A stretch of 64,000 bases of DNA from Aquimarina sp. AU474. GTDB taxonomy: Bacteria > Bacteroidota > Bacteroidia > Flavobacteriales > Flavobacteriaceae. Location of the stretch: positions 186,001-250,000 of the forward strand of contig NZ_OMPE01000008.1 in assembly GCF_900312815.1 (NCBI RefSeq), read 5' to 3'. The position numbers were made by a program, and so were the translations under genes. This document shows, piece by piece, positions 7,395-17,400 of this stretch (within the stretch, counting starts at the first letter, position 1; every line of letters begins with the position of its first letter). The notes under the pieces are model-generated. The model was not told the DNA's origin and searched no databases. It saw only the letters and a list, made by a program, of their open reading frames with translations.

Positions 7395-10376
7395 ATGAAA
7401 TTAATTAAATCTATTTTATTGTTACTAATAGTCATATCTCTTAGTAATTGCAAAGATTCATCATCAAAAAATGAAATAGCCCAAGAAATTAAAGTAGAAA
7501 AGCATGTCGATGCTACTGGCTTTAATTATGAAACTGTAACAAACGATCCTACAGGGTTAAGATTATATACATTAGATAATGGACTTAAGGTATATCTTTC
7601 TAAAAATGAGGAAGAACCTAAAATTCAAACCTATATCGCTGTACGTGCTGGATCAAATTATGATCCTAAAGAGTCTACAGGCCTTGCTCATTATTTAGAA
7701 CATATGGTATTTAAAGGTACCGATGAGATTGGTAGTCAGGATTTTGAAAAGGAAAAAATAATGCTTCAACAGATTTCTGATTTGTATGAAAGTCATAAAA
7801 ATGAAGCAGATCCTGAAAAAAAGAGTGAAATTTATAAAAAGATTGACGAAGTATCACAAGAAGCGTCAAAACTTTCTATTTCTAATGAATATGATAAGAT
7901 GATTAACTCTTTAGGAGCAGAAGGTACTAACGCACATACATCGTGGGAAGAAACTGTTTATAAGAACAAAATCCCAGTAAACGAATTGGATAAATGGCTA
8001 AAAGTAGAAAGTGAGCGTTTTAGTCAATTAGTGCTACGTTTATTTCATACAGAACTAGAAGCTGTTTATGAAGAGTATAATAGATCACAAGATAGTGACT
8101 TCAGAAAATCATATTATGCAATGCTAGAAGGATTGTTCCCTAATCATCCTTATGGACAACAAAGAACTATTGGTACTTCAGATCACTTAAAAAATCCATC
8201 AATGGTAGCTATTCATAATTATTTTGATAAATATTATGTCCCTAATAATATTGCCGTTGTTTTGGTAGGGGATATCGATTTTGATAAAACTATTAAGAAA
8301 GTAAACGACGCTTTTGGACATTTTGAAAACAAAGAAGTAACTCATCCTGAATTACCGAAAGAGAGCGCAATTACAGGTCCTATTGTAAAAGAAGTATTTG
8401 GTCCAACTGCAGAAAATGTTTCAATTGCATATCGTTCTGAGGGTATAGGTACAAAAGAAGAAAAATTACTTACGATGGCAGATATGTTATTGGCTAATGG
8501 TACAGCTGGTCTAATTGATTTAAACTTAAATCAGAAACAATTAGTCCAAAATGCAAGTTGTTCTCCAACATTTCAGAATGATTATGGTTTTCATAGATTT
8601 ACGGGAACGCCAAAAAATGGTCAATCTCTCGATGAAGTAAAAGATTTGATCTTAGGTCAAATTGAGAAACTAAAAAAAGGAGAATTCGATGATTGGATGA
8701 TGTCTGCTGTAGTTAACGATTTGAAATTATCGCAAACGCGCCAGTATGAAAATAATACTGCTCTTGCATCAGCATATTACAACGCATTTATTCATAGACA
8801 GGATTGGAATAATAGAATAAAATTCCTTGATGGCTTAAAAAAGATTAGTAAACAAGAATTGGTAGATTTCGCGAATACTTTTTATAAGGACAATTATGTA
8901 ATGGTCTATAAAAGAAAAGGAGAGGATAGTAATATCACGAAGGTGCAAAACCCTGGGATTACTCCGGTGCAGTTAAATAGAGACAAGCAGTCTGAATTTT
9001 ACAAAGAATTTAGTGCTATCGAGACTAAACCATTACAACCTAAGTTTGTTGATTATAAAACTTCAATTAACGAAACCACAATGGATAATGGAGTCAAGGT
9101 TTCTTATATCGAAAATCCGAATAATGATCTGTTTAATCTAAATGTTATTTTTGATATGGGTCAAGATAATGACCGTAAAGCTTCCTTGGCTGCTGGATAT
9201 TTGGATTATTTAGGAACAGATAAATATTCTCCAGAAGAGTTGAAGAAAGAGTTTTACAAATTGGGGATTAATTATAATGTTAGCACAGGTTCTGATATTA
9301 CATTTGTTGGATTATCAGGGTTAAAAGAAAATTTAGATCAAGGTTTAACTTTGCTTGAACATTTATGGAATAATGCTGTTGCTGATCAAGAAACGTATAA
9401 TAAATATGTTGATCAAATAGCAAAAGGACGTGATGATGGTAAAACTCAAAAAGGAAATATCCTTTGGAATGGTTTACTTAATTATGGAATGTATGGTGAG
9501 AATTCTCCGTTAAGAAATATATTTACTGTAGGAGAATTACAAAAAATCAATCCGCAAGAATTAGTGGATAAGATAAAAGAGCTTAAAAACTTCAAGCAAC
9601 GTATTTTTTACTACGGTAAAGATGTAGACGCGGCACTTGCATCTTTAAATAAAAATCATAATGTTAATGCAGAATTAGCAGATTATCCTGAAAAAACAAC
9701 ATATCTACAAAAAGAAACAGGTGGTAATGTTTATTTTGTGGATTATGATATGGTACAAAGTGAAATGATATTTTTGGCAAAAGGAGCTGAGTTTGATCCA
9801 AAAAAGATGGCGGCTTCAAGATTGTTCAATACGTATTTTGGTAGCGGTTTGTCATCTATTGTTTTTCAGGAGATTCGAGAATCAAAATCATTAGCGTATT
9901 CGGCTTTCTCTGCATATTCAACTGCATCAGAAAAGGATAAATCAGATTATGTATATGCATATATAGGTACGCAAGCTAATAAAATGCCAGAAGCTGTAGA
10001 TGCTATGATGGATCTTATGAGTAATATGCCAGAAGCAGAGAAGCAATTTAATGCAGCAAAAGAAGCTACCTTGAAAAAGATAGCTGCACAGAGAATTACT
10101 AAATCTAATATTTTCTGGACATATGAAGGATTAAAGAAAAGAGGTATTGACTATGATAATCGAGAGGAAATGTATAATACCATTAAAAACATGGAACTTA
10201 CAGATTTAAAAACTTTTTTTAATGAAAATATAAGTGGAGAGACATATAATGTACTCGTTGTAGGTAACAAGAAAGATGTTGATATGAAAGCATTATCCAA
10301 ATTAGGAGAAGTACAAGAAATAGACGTAGATTTTCTTTTTAATTATGAGAAGAAAAATGAAGACCTTAAGTTATAA
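7395..10376 (+). CDS. M16 family zinc metalloprotease, lipoprotein
   Basis: This is a 993-residue two-module insulinase/pitrilysin-type (M16) peptidase. A lipoprotein signal ends at C19 (SLSNCK), so the enzyme should be membrane-anchored outside the cytoplasm. The first module has the inverted zinc motif HYLEH at 99-103, with E102 as catalytic base and a distal Glu in the later ELEAVYEEYN block. The second module (about 565-993) lacks HxxEH and is the usual inactive partner that completes the peptide chamber. Substrates are probably oligopeptides. It stands alone between two terminators. Confidence 0.92.
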   Translation: MKLIKSILLLLIVISLSNCKDSSSKNEIAQEIKVEKHVDATGFNYETVTNDPTGLRLYTLDNGLKVYLSKNEEEPKIQTYIAVRAGSNYDPKESTGLAHYLEHMVFKGTDEIGSQDFEKEKIMLQQISDLYESHKNEADPEKKSEIYKKIDEVSQEASKLSISNEYDKMINSLGAEGTNAHTSWEETVYKNKIPVNELDKWLKVESERFSQLVLRLFHTELEAVYEEYNRSQDSDFRKSYYAMLEGLFPNHPYGQQRTIGTSDHLKNPSMVAIHNYFDKYYVPNNIAVVLVGDIDFDKTIKKVNDAFGHFENKEVTHPELPKESAITGPIVKEVFGPTAENVSIAYRSEGIGTKEEKLLTMADMLLANGTAGLIDLNLNQKQLVQNASCSPTFQNDYGFHRFTGTPKNGQSLDEVKDLILGQIEKLKKGEFDDWMMSAVVNDLKLSQTRQYENNTALASAYYNAFIHRQDWNNRIKFLDGLKKISKQELVDFANTFYKDNYVMVYKRKGEDSNITKVQNPGITPVQLNRDKQSEFYKEFSAIETKPLQPKFVDYKTSINETTMDNGVKVSYIENPNNDLFNLNVIFDMGQDNDRKASLAAGYLDYLGTDKYSPEELKKEFYKLGINYNVSTGSDITFVGLSGLKENLDQGLTLLEHLWNNAVADQETYNKYVDQIAKGRDDGKTQKGNILWNGLLNYGMYGENSPLRNIFTVGELQKINPQELVDKIKELKNFKQRIFYYGKDVDAALASLNKNHNVNAELADYPEKTTYLQKETGGNVYFVDYDMVQSEMIFLAKGAEFDPKKMAASRLFNTYFGSGLSSIVFQEIRESKSLAYSAFSAYSTASEKDKSDYVYAYIGTQANKMPEAVDAMMDLMSNMPEAEKQFNAAKEATLKKIAAQRITKSNIFWTYEGLKKRGIDYDNREEMYNTIKNMELTDLKTFFNENISGETYNVLVVGNKKDVDMKALSKLGEVQEIDVDFLFNYEKKNEDLKL

Positions 10377-10398
10377 GGTGTTGTCATAATATATTTAT

Positions 10399-10424
10399 AA
10401 ACCCCGTGATAAATCACGGGGTTT
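10399..10424. terminator. Hairpin terminator after the M16 protease gene
   Basis: Arms AAACCCCGTGAT (10399-10410) and ATCACGGGGTTT (10413-10424) form a 12-bp perfect stem just after the stop codon. The T-run on the plus strand is short (TTTATT). Confidence 0.75.
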
Positions 10425-10428
10425 ATTG

Positions 10429-10458
10429 TTGGACAGCAGTTTGTAATTCTTATATTTG
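10429..10458 (+). promoter_or_regulatory. fabG promoter
   Basis: TTG at 10429-10431, a 19-bp spacer and TATATTTG at 10451-10458 match the Bacteroidetes -33/-7 consensus. The predicted start of transcription is about 30 bp before the fabG ATG. Confidence 0.55.
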
Positions 10459-10495
10459 ATATTACAAAATTTAACAATAAAAATTAATAGAGCGA

Positions 10496-11242
10496 ATGAA
10501 TCTTTTACAAGGTAAAACGGCCATTATTACTGGGGCTACTCGAGGTATAGGAAAAGGAATAGCTGAAGTTTTTGCTCAAAATGGAGCAAATATTGCTTTT
10601 ACGTATAGCTCATCTGTGGATGCAGCCAACAAATTAGAAAAGGAATTAAATAGTTTGGGAGTTAAGGCAAAAGGGTACCAAAGTAACGCAGCAGATTACG
10701 ATCAGGCGCAAGAATTGATTAAAGATGTTTTAGAAACTTTTGGAAGCCTGGATATTCTTGTAAACAATGCAGGAATAACCAAGGATAATCTTCTAATGCG
10801 TATGGGCGAAGAAGATTTTGACAAGGTTATTGAGGTTAACCTAAAAAGTGTCTTCAATATGACAAAAGCTGTGCAAAGAACAATGCTTAAGCAACGTCAT
10901 GGTAGTATCATTAATATGAGCTCTGTAGTAGGAGTGAAAGGTAATGCAGGACAAGCAAATTATGCAGCATCAAAAGCGGGGATTATAGGTTTTTCTAAAT
11001 CTGTTGCCTTAGAGCTGGGATCTAGAAATATAAGAAGTAATGTTGTAGCTCCTGGTTTTATCGAAACAGAGATGACACAAAAACTTGATGAAAAAGTTGT
11101 AGACGGATGGCGAAATGCGATTCCTCTAAAACGAGGGGGGACGCCAGAGGATATAGCTAATGCATGTTTATATTTGGCAAGTGATCTAAGTGCTTATGTT
11201 ACTGGTCAGGTATTGCACGTTGATGGAGGAATGTTAACCTAA
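10496..11242 (+). CDS. fabG: 3-oxoacyl-ACP reductase
   Basis: FabG is the NADPH-dependent short-chain dehydrogenase that reduces 3-oxoacyl-ACP in fatty acid elongation. The 248 residues match the family. The Rossmann glycine motif is TGATRGIG (about 12-19), the NNAG motif is at 90-93, and the catalytic triad is S143, Y156 and K160 (YAASK). It is not next to other fab genes, and many SDR paralogues exist, so another 3-oxoacyl substrate is possible. Sequence agreement with FabG is nevertheless strong over the whole length. Confidence 0.9.
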   Translation: MNLLQGKTAIITGATRGIGKGIAEVFAQNGANIAFTYSSSVDAANKLEKELNSLGVKAKGYQSNAADYDQAQELIKDVLETFGSLDILVNNAGITKDNLLMRMGEEDFDKVIEVNLKSVFNMTKAVQRTMLKQRHGSIINMSSVVGVKGNAGQANYAASKAGIIGFSKSVALELGSRNIRSNVVAPGFIETEMTQKLDEKVVDGWRNAIPLKRGGTPEDIANACLYLASDLSAYVTGQVLHVDGGMLT

Positions 11243-11392
11243 TTCTTAAGTTGCGATAAACGATTTAAATCATTTTTGAAGATTTTAATATTTTTTGATT
11301 CTAAAATCTTTAAATTCAACCGATATCAAAAAGAGTAACGGTCCTAATCAATGTATGATTTATAACTTGATAACGGCTCGTAATTAGTATAC

Positions 11393-13423
11393 ATGCAAAC
11401 ACAAACAATTTTATTGATTATATCGGCGGCTATATTCGCTTTGATGGTGTCGCTGTATCAATATATGTATAAAGCAAAGAATAGAAATAAGAAAAATTTA
11501 TTCTTTGCTTTTTTACGTTTCTTAAGTGTCTTTGCAGTTTTACTTTTATTAATAAACCCTTCGTTTAAGAAGAATACATATTATACAGAAAAACCAACCT
11601 TAGTAATAGCAGTAGATAACTCCGCATCTATAAAACACCTTAAACAAGATCAATCGGTTATTAGGTTTGTAAATGATATTCAGAACGATGATCAGATTAA
11701 TGATCGATTTAATATTAAATATTACTCTTTCGCAGAAAAATTGAATGATTCATTGAGTCTTTCTTTTGATCAGGAACAAACCAATATTTCAAAAACGTTA
11801 GATGATCTAAGACAGATTTATAAAAATTCAATAGCACCTACTATATTAATTACAGATGGAAATCAAACATATGGTAGGGACTATCAGTATAGTAGTAATA
11901 GATATAAGCAAGCGATATTCCCTATTATTTCGGGCGATACTACTCAGGTGACGGATACAAAAATTCAACAGCTAAATGTAAATCGGTATGCGTATCTAAA
12001 AAATAAATTTCCAGTAGAAGTTATTCTAACATATTCTGGAGATCAAAATGTTACTTCTAGATTTGAAGTGAGATCAGGCAATAATACGATATATACTCAA
12101 GAGGTTTTGTTTTCTGAAGAAAAGAACTCTGCTGTAATCAATTTTACGCTACCGGCCAGTATTGCAGGAGTGGTTCAGTATAATGCTGTTCTGATCCCTA
12201 TGGCTAACGAAAAGAACAAAATCAATAATAGTAAAGCTTTTGCAGTAGAGATAATTGATCAAAAAACTAATGTACTAATCGTAAGTGATATTGTACACCC
12301 TGATTTAGGGGCAATTAAAAAAAGCATAGAGAGTAACGAACGTCGTAGTACAACAATACTTCGACCTATTGAAGTCACCAATCTAGAAGATTATCAAATG
12401 ATCATTGTCTACCAGCCTAATACTAGGTTTGGGGGGGTGTATGAAAAACTAAATCTGCTTCGAAAAAATAGATTTACTATTACGGGATCCAAAACGGATT
12501 GGGTATTTCTAAATAAAATACAAAATTCATATGCCCAAGAAATTACCAGGCAGACTGAATATTATGTACCCAGATTTAATAGTAATTATTCTACGTTTTT
12601 GTTTGATGATATTGGTTTTGAGAGCTACCCACCTTTGATAGGTACTTTTGGAGAAATTAATATAAACACGAATTATGATCCATTACTTTATCGAACCATA
12701 AGTGATATTGAGACGGAAGAACCTTTGTTAGCTACCATCGAACAAGATGGTGTCCGTGAAGCTGTTCTTTTTGGAGAGGGTTTATGGAGATGGAGAGCTC
12801 AAAATTATTTGGATACTAAGAATTTTGAGAACTTTGATGATTTTTTCGGAAAATTAGTTCAGTATTTAGCGTCTAATAAAAGGAAGAGTAGGTTAAATAC
12901 AATTTCAGAATCTTTTTATTACGGAAATACAAATATTAAAATTCTGGCAGAGTATTTCACGAAAAACTATGAATTCGATAAAAGAGGAAGTTTACGTATT
13001 ACCCTTAAAAATAAAATTACCGAAGCTGCACAAACTATTCCAATGTTATTAAAAAATAACGCTTACGAAGTGGATTTGAGTGATTTGCCAGCTGGAAATT
13101 ATGATTATACTGTGACTGTAATTGGAGAAAACATAAGTCGTTCAGGTAACTTTAAGGTTTTAGAATATAATGTAGAACAACAATTTCTTAATGCAGATGT
13201 AACAAAACTGAGGCAAGTAGCAACTAATACTAAAGGTAAGCTATATAACCTGACGCAAAGTAACGAGTTGTTTCAAAATATAATCCAAGATAGAAGATAT
13301 CAAACGATCCAAAAAAGCAAGGAAAATGTAGTATCTTTAATTGATTGGAAATATCTCCTTGTAATTGTTATCGTATTATTGGGGATAGAATGGTTTGCAC
13401 GAAAATATAACGGACTTATTTAA
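11393..13423 (+). CDS. Membrane-anchored VWA-like protein
   Basis: I do not recognise a named gene. The 676-residue protein starts with two hydrophobic helices (about 4-22 and 37-55), then a large extracytoplasmic region, then one C-terminal helix (about 650-668). Just after the second helix, DNSAS at 75-79 is a MIDAS-type metal motif (DxSxS), and an ITDGNQ motif lies near 155; both are typical of von Willebrand A domains. The middle resembles the glutamine-amidotransferase-like or Ig-like regions of Bat-type VWA proteins. A run of seven G (12431-12437) lies in the coding sequence. It precedes the SPFH gene by 20 bp and is probably co-transcribed with it. Confidence 0.75.
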   Translation: MQTQTILLIISAAIFALMVSLYQYMYKAKNRNKKNLFFAFLRFLSVFAVLLLLINPSFKKNTYYTEKPTLVIAVDNSASIKHLKQDQSVIRFVNDIQNDDQINDRFNIKYYSFAEKLNDSLSLSFDQEQTNISKTLDDLRQIYKNSIAPTILITDGNQTYGRDYQYSSNRYKQAIFPIISGDTTQVTDTKIQQLNVNRYAYLKNKFPVEVILTYSGDQNVTSRFEVRSGNNTIYTQEVLFSEEKNSAVINFTLPASIAGVVQYNAVLIPMANEKNKINNSKAFAVEIIDQKTNVLIVSDIVHPDLGAIKKSIESNERRSTTILRPIEVTNLEDYQMIIVYQPNTRFGGVYEKLNLLRKNRFTITGSKTDWVFLNKIQNSYAQEITRQTEYYVPRFNSNYSTFLFDDIGFESYPPLIGTFGEININTNYDPLLYRTISDIETEEPLLATIEQDGVREAVLFGEGLWRWRAQNYLDTKNFENFDDFFGKLVQYLASNKRKSRLNTISESFYYGNTNIKILAEYFTKNYEFDKRGSLRITLKNKITEAAQTIPMLLKNNAYEVDLSDLPAGNYDYTVTVIGENISRSGNFKVLEYNVEQQFLNADVTKLRQVATNTKGKLYNLTQSNELFQNIIQDRRYQTIQKSKENVVSLIDWKYLLVIVIVLLGIEWFARKYNGLI

Positions 13424-13443
13424 AATTAAAATTTAAAATTATT

Positions 13444-14259
13444 ATGGAAAAATTACCAAAAATAGGATTACCAATTCTAATTCTTCTAGTATTAACTATT
13501 GTCTTTGTTTCAAAGTCTACGGTTACTATTGGTTCGGGTGAAGCTGGAGTGTTATATAAAACATTTGGAGGCGGGGTAGTTACAGATCAGCCACCACTAG
13601 GAGAAGGATTTCATTTGGTTGCTCCTTGGAATAAAGTAATTGTATATGAAGTAAGACAACAAGAAGTTTTTGAAAAAATGCAAGTATTATCATCTAATGG
13701 ATTAGAAATTAAATTAGATGCATCAGCGTGGTTTCAACCAGATTATAACAAACTTGGTTTATTACATCAACAAAAAGGCGAAAATTATGTAGCAAGAGTA
13801 TTGTTGCCAACTATTAGATCCGCTGCGCGTAGTGTAGTAGGAAGATATACACCAGAACAGTTATATTCTAGTAAGCGTGATGCTATTCAGAAAGAGATTT
13901 TTGAAGAAACAAAGAAGATTGTAGGTGATCAGTTCATCCAGTTAAATGAAGTACTGGTAAGAGATGTAACATTACCGCCGACTATTAAAGAAGCAATCGA
14001 ACGTAAGTTAAGACAAGAGCAAGAAGCTTTAGAATATGAGTTTAGACTTGAAAAAGCTAAAAAAGAAGCAGAAAGACAAAAAATTGATGCAGAAGGTAAA
14101 GCAGTTGCCAATCAAATCTTAAGTGCTTCACTAACGGATAAAATATTAAAAGAAAAAGGAATAGAAGCTACATTACAACTTGCTAAGTCTCCAAATGCAA
14201 AAGTAGTGGTTGTAGGTTCGGGTAAAGATGGAATGCCTTTAATACTTGGAAATCAATAA
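13444..14259 (+). CDS. SPFH/prohibitin family membrane protein
   Basis: The 271-residue protein has one N-terminal membrane helix (about 6-23), an SPFH/band-7 domain (about 28-200) and an Ala/Glu/Lys-rich coiled coil (about 180-235, EYEFRLEKAKKEAERQK). This is the layout of prohibitins, which assemble into ring-shaped membrane scaffolds and often protect or regulate membrane proteases. No partner protease is adjacent. It follows the VWA-like gene by 20 bp and ends at a strong terminator. Confidence 0.9.
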   Translation: MEKLPKIGLPILILLVLTIVFVSKSTVTIGSGEAGVLYKTFGGGVVTDQPPLGEGFHLVAPWNKVIVYEVRQQEVFEKMQVLSSNGLEIKLDASAWFQPDYNKLGLLHQQKGENYVARVLLPTIRSAARSVVGRYTPEQLYSSKRDAIQKEIFEETKKIVGDQFIQLNEVLVRDVTLPPTIKEAIERKLRQEQEALEYEFRLEKAKKEAERQKIDAEGKAVANQILSASLTDKILKEKGIEATLQLAKSPNAKVVVVGSGKDGMPLILGNQ

Positions 14260-14283
14260 GGTATATTATACTTAGTAATAAAT

Positions 14284-14322
14284 AAAAAAACTGTTTATAG
14301 AATTAACTATAAACAGTTTTTT
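14284..14322 (+). terminator. Intrinsic terminator after the SPFH gene
   Basis: CTGTTTATAG (14291-14300) pairs with CTATAAACAG (14307-14316), flanked by A-run and T-run, giving a long stem with a 6-nt loop and a T tail. Confidence 0.9.
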
Positions 14323-14455
14323 ATTGCAATAATTTGTGAATATATTTGGAAGCGATCTACGTACTAATAAAATGTTAATAATGTTAATTTTTTGTGAAAT
14401 TAGGTTTTAAACCGTAAAAATATTACTTTTAAACCTCAAACTCAACATTATTACT

Positions 14456-17400
14456 ATGAATAAAAGATTGATTCGCCCCATGTTACTGGGCTTAGGCTTG
14501 GTGACTTCATTTATTTTGTTATTATTTTTTTCAAAAGAAGAAAAACCGAAGGAAACAACAAGTGAAAATGAAATTGTAAGTTTAAGAAGTCAACATGTAG
14601 AACATTTAAATAATAGTCCTTTTAAGGAAACTATTAAACTTACCAAAAAAGAGCGTAAAGCTCAAGGACTCCCACCAAATAGATACTTCGAACAAATGTG
14701 GGAATTGACAATGAATCCTGCAACAGGAAAGACGGAACCAGAAAACATCTACGCATTACAAGCAAAATTACAGAGTAGTATTTCAAAAAATGCTCCGGGT
14801 GATGATGCAAGTAACCCATGGATAGAAAGAGGACCTAATGATGTAGGAGGAAGAACAAGAGCTATTTTATTTGATCCAAATGACGCTACCAATAGAAGAG
14901 TATTTGCTGGCGGTGTTAGTGGAGGTTTATGGGTAAACAACGATATTACTTCAAGTAGCTCACAATGGAACCGAGTGCAAAATGTACCAGGAAACCTTTC
15001 AGTAACTTCGATTACTGTAGATCCGAGAAACTCGAATACATTATATATAGGTACTGGAGAGCAATATACCGCAGGAGCTGTTGTAGGTAACGGTGTTTAC
15101 CGTTCTACCAATGGAGGAACAACTTGGCAGGCGGTAAATATTCCTGCTGCCGGTGCTGCTACCCTTAGTTTTAATGCAAATAATTTATTCCTTTCAGGAT
15201 TGTTTTATGTGAATGATGTTGTGGCCTGGAATAACACATCACAAAACCGTACAGAACTATTTGTTGGAGTTGGTGCTCATGTATATGGAGATGCCAGTAG
15301 CCCTTCAAATTGGCTAGGTTTACAAACAGCAGGTTTGTATAGATCTGTTGATGGAGGTTCTACTTGGAATCGAATTGAGTCATCAAACTTGGCTTTTGAT
15401 TTCCAAGGAACCAACTATTATATGATTCCTAATGATTTTGAAGTAGGAGCAGATAATACATTATGGATGGGAACAATCACAACGCCAGGTATTGGAGGCG
15501 GGGGTGGAGGAAGAGTCTTCAGTTCTACCAATGGTGGTACTTGGACAGAAGCTGCAGCTTCTCCTTTGACAGATTCAAATCGAGTAGAATTAGAAGTTTC
15601 TTCAACTAATCCAGATAAAATATATGCCCTTACACAGGGAGTAACAGATCCTGTACATATATATAGAACAACAGATAAATTTGCTACAGTAACGGCTACC
15701 GCTTTACCAAATGATGTAGATACAGGGATACCTGCAAATGATTTTACAAGGGGACAAGCTTTTTATGATTTAATGATTGAAGCTGATCCTAACAATGATA
15801 ATATCCTATATGTTGGTGGAATTGATTTATTCCGTTCTACAAATGGAGGGACTTCTTGGAGTCAAATTTCAAAATGGTCTAACAACAACAATTTAGCAGG
15901 ATTAAGTGCTTCTACGGTTCATGCAGACCAGCATGCAATGACGTTTAGACCAGGAAATTCTAATCAAGCAATTTTTGGAAACGATGGTGGAATCTATTTT
16001 GCAAGTAGTTTATCTACAGCACAAAATTCTAATGTTTTTGCAGCAAGAAATAGTAATTATAACGTTACTCAATATGTAAAAGCAGGTATAGGGCCTAATG
16101 GAGCAGGAGATGCTAGTGGAATCTTTTCTGCAGGAGCTCAGGATAACGGTTCTCAGGCATTTAGAAATACAGTAGCTGGTATTAATGGATCAGAAGAATT
16201 AACTGGAGGAGACGGTTTTTATACTTTCGTAGATAAAGGTGGTCAATATATGATTGCTACATATACCAATAATGTTATTTATAGATTTAGCTTACCATGG
16301 AATGGTTTAAGTAGAATTAGAGGAGGAGCAACAACATTACTAAATGAACGAACGACTGGTGATTTTGTAAATCAAATGGGGTATGATAGTGATGCTAATT
16401 TCTTATTATCCAATGCTACTTCTGGTACTAATTATGCTATAAAAACTGTTAATGTAGCATCAAATAGTAACGCTAATATTACAAATGCTTTGTTAACTAG
16501 CAAGCCAACAGCCTTTATAGCTTCACCTTTTGCTAATAATACATGGTATGTAGGAACCGCAACAGGACAATTACTAAGATTAACTGGTGTTGGTGTTGGT
16601 TCGGCTAATTGGTCAGAAATTACGACACCATTTGTGGGTTCTGTTTCTTCTGTACGATTAGGAGCTACTGCTAATGATATTATGATCACAATGCATAATT
16701 ATGGTGTAACCAGTGTATGGTTTTCTTCTAATGGGGGAACTACTTGGTTGAATAAAGAAGGAAATCTTCCAGATATTCCTGTAAGAGATATTCTTCAAAA
16801 TCCTTTAGATACAAAAGAAGTTATTCTAGCAACACAATTAGGTGTTTGGATCACCAAAGATTTTGATGCAACTAATCCTAATTGGACGCAAGCATATAAT
16901 GGTATGAGCGATGCAAGTGTTACCTCTTTTGATTATTGGGCAGTAAATGGAGATGATAATAACAACAAAATTATTGCTTCAACTTACGGTCGTGGGGTAT
17001 TTACAGGGTCGTTTACGTCAAATGCTGTGGCAGATACACAAGCGCCAACTAGCCCTACAGGATTAGCTGCTTCTAATGTTGCAGAAACATCTTTAACATT
17101 AACTTGGACAGCTTCAACAGATAACGTTGGTGTCACTGGGTATGATTTATATCAAGGAAATACAAATCTTGGTAATGTAAATGGAACGTCTGCAAATGTT
17201 AATTCTTTAACTGCAAATACTGCATATCAATTTAGAGTAAAGGCAAAAGATGCTGCTGGTAATGAATCGGGATTTAGTAGTACGGTTAATGTTACTACTT
17301 TAAGCGGATCTACAGGTACTGCAGGATGTACAAACGGAATAACTGCTTTCCCATATAATGAAGGGTTTGAAAGCGGATTAGGTGGTTGGACTCAAGGTAG

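Noticed and set aside
11279-11310. AAGATTTTA/TAAAATCTT inverted repeat after fabG as a terminator
   Set aside because: The stem is almost all AT, the loop is 14 nt, and no T-run follows, so termination is doubtful.
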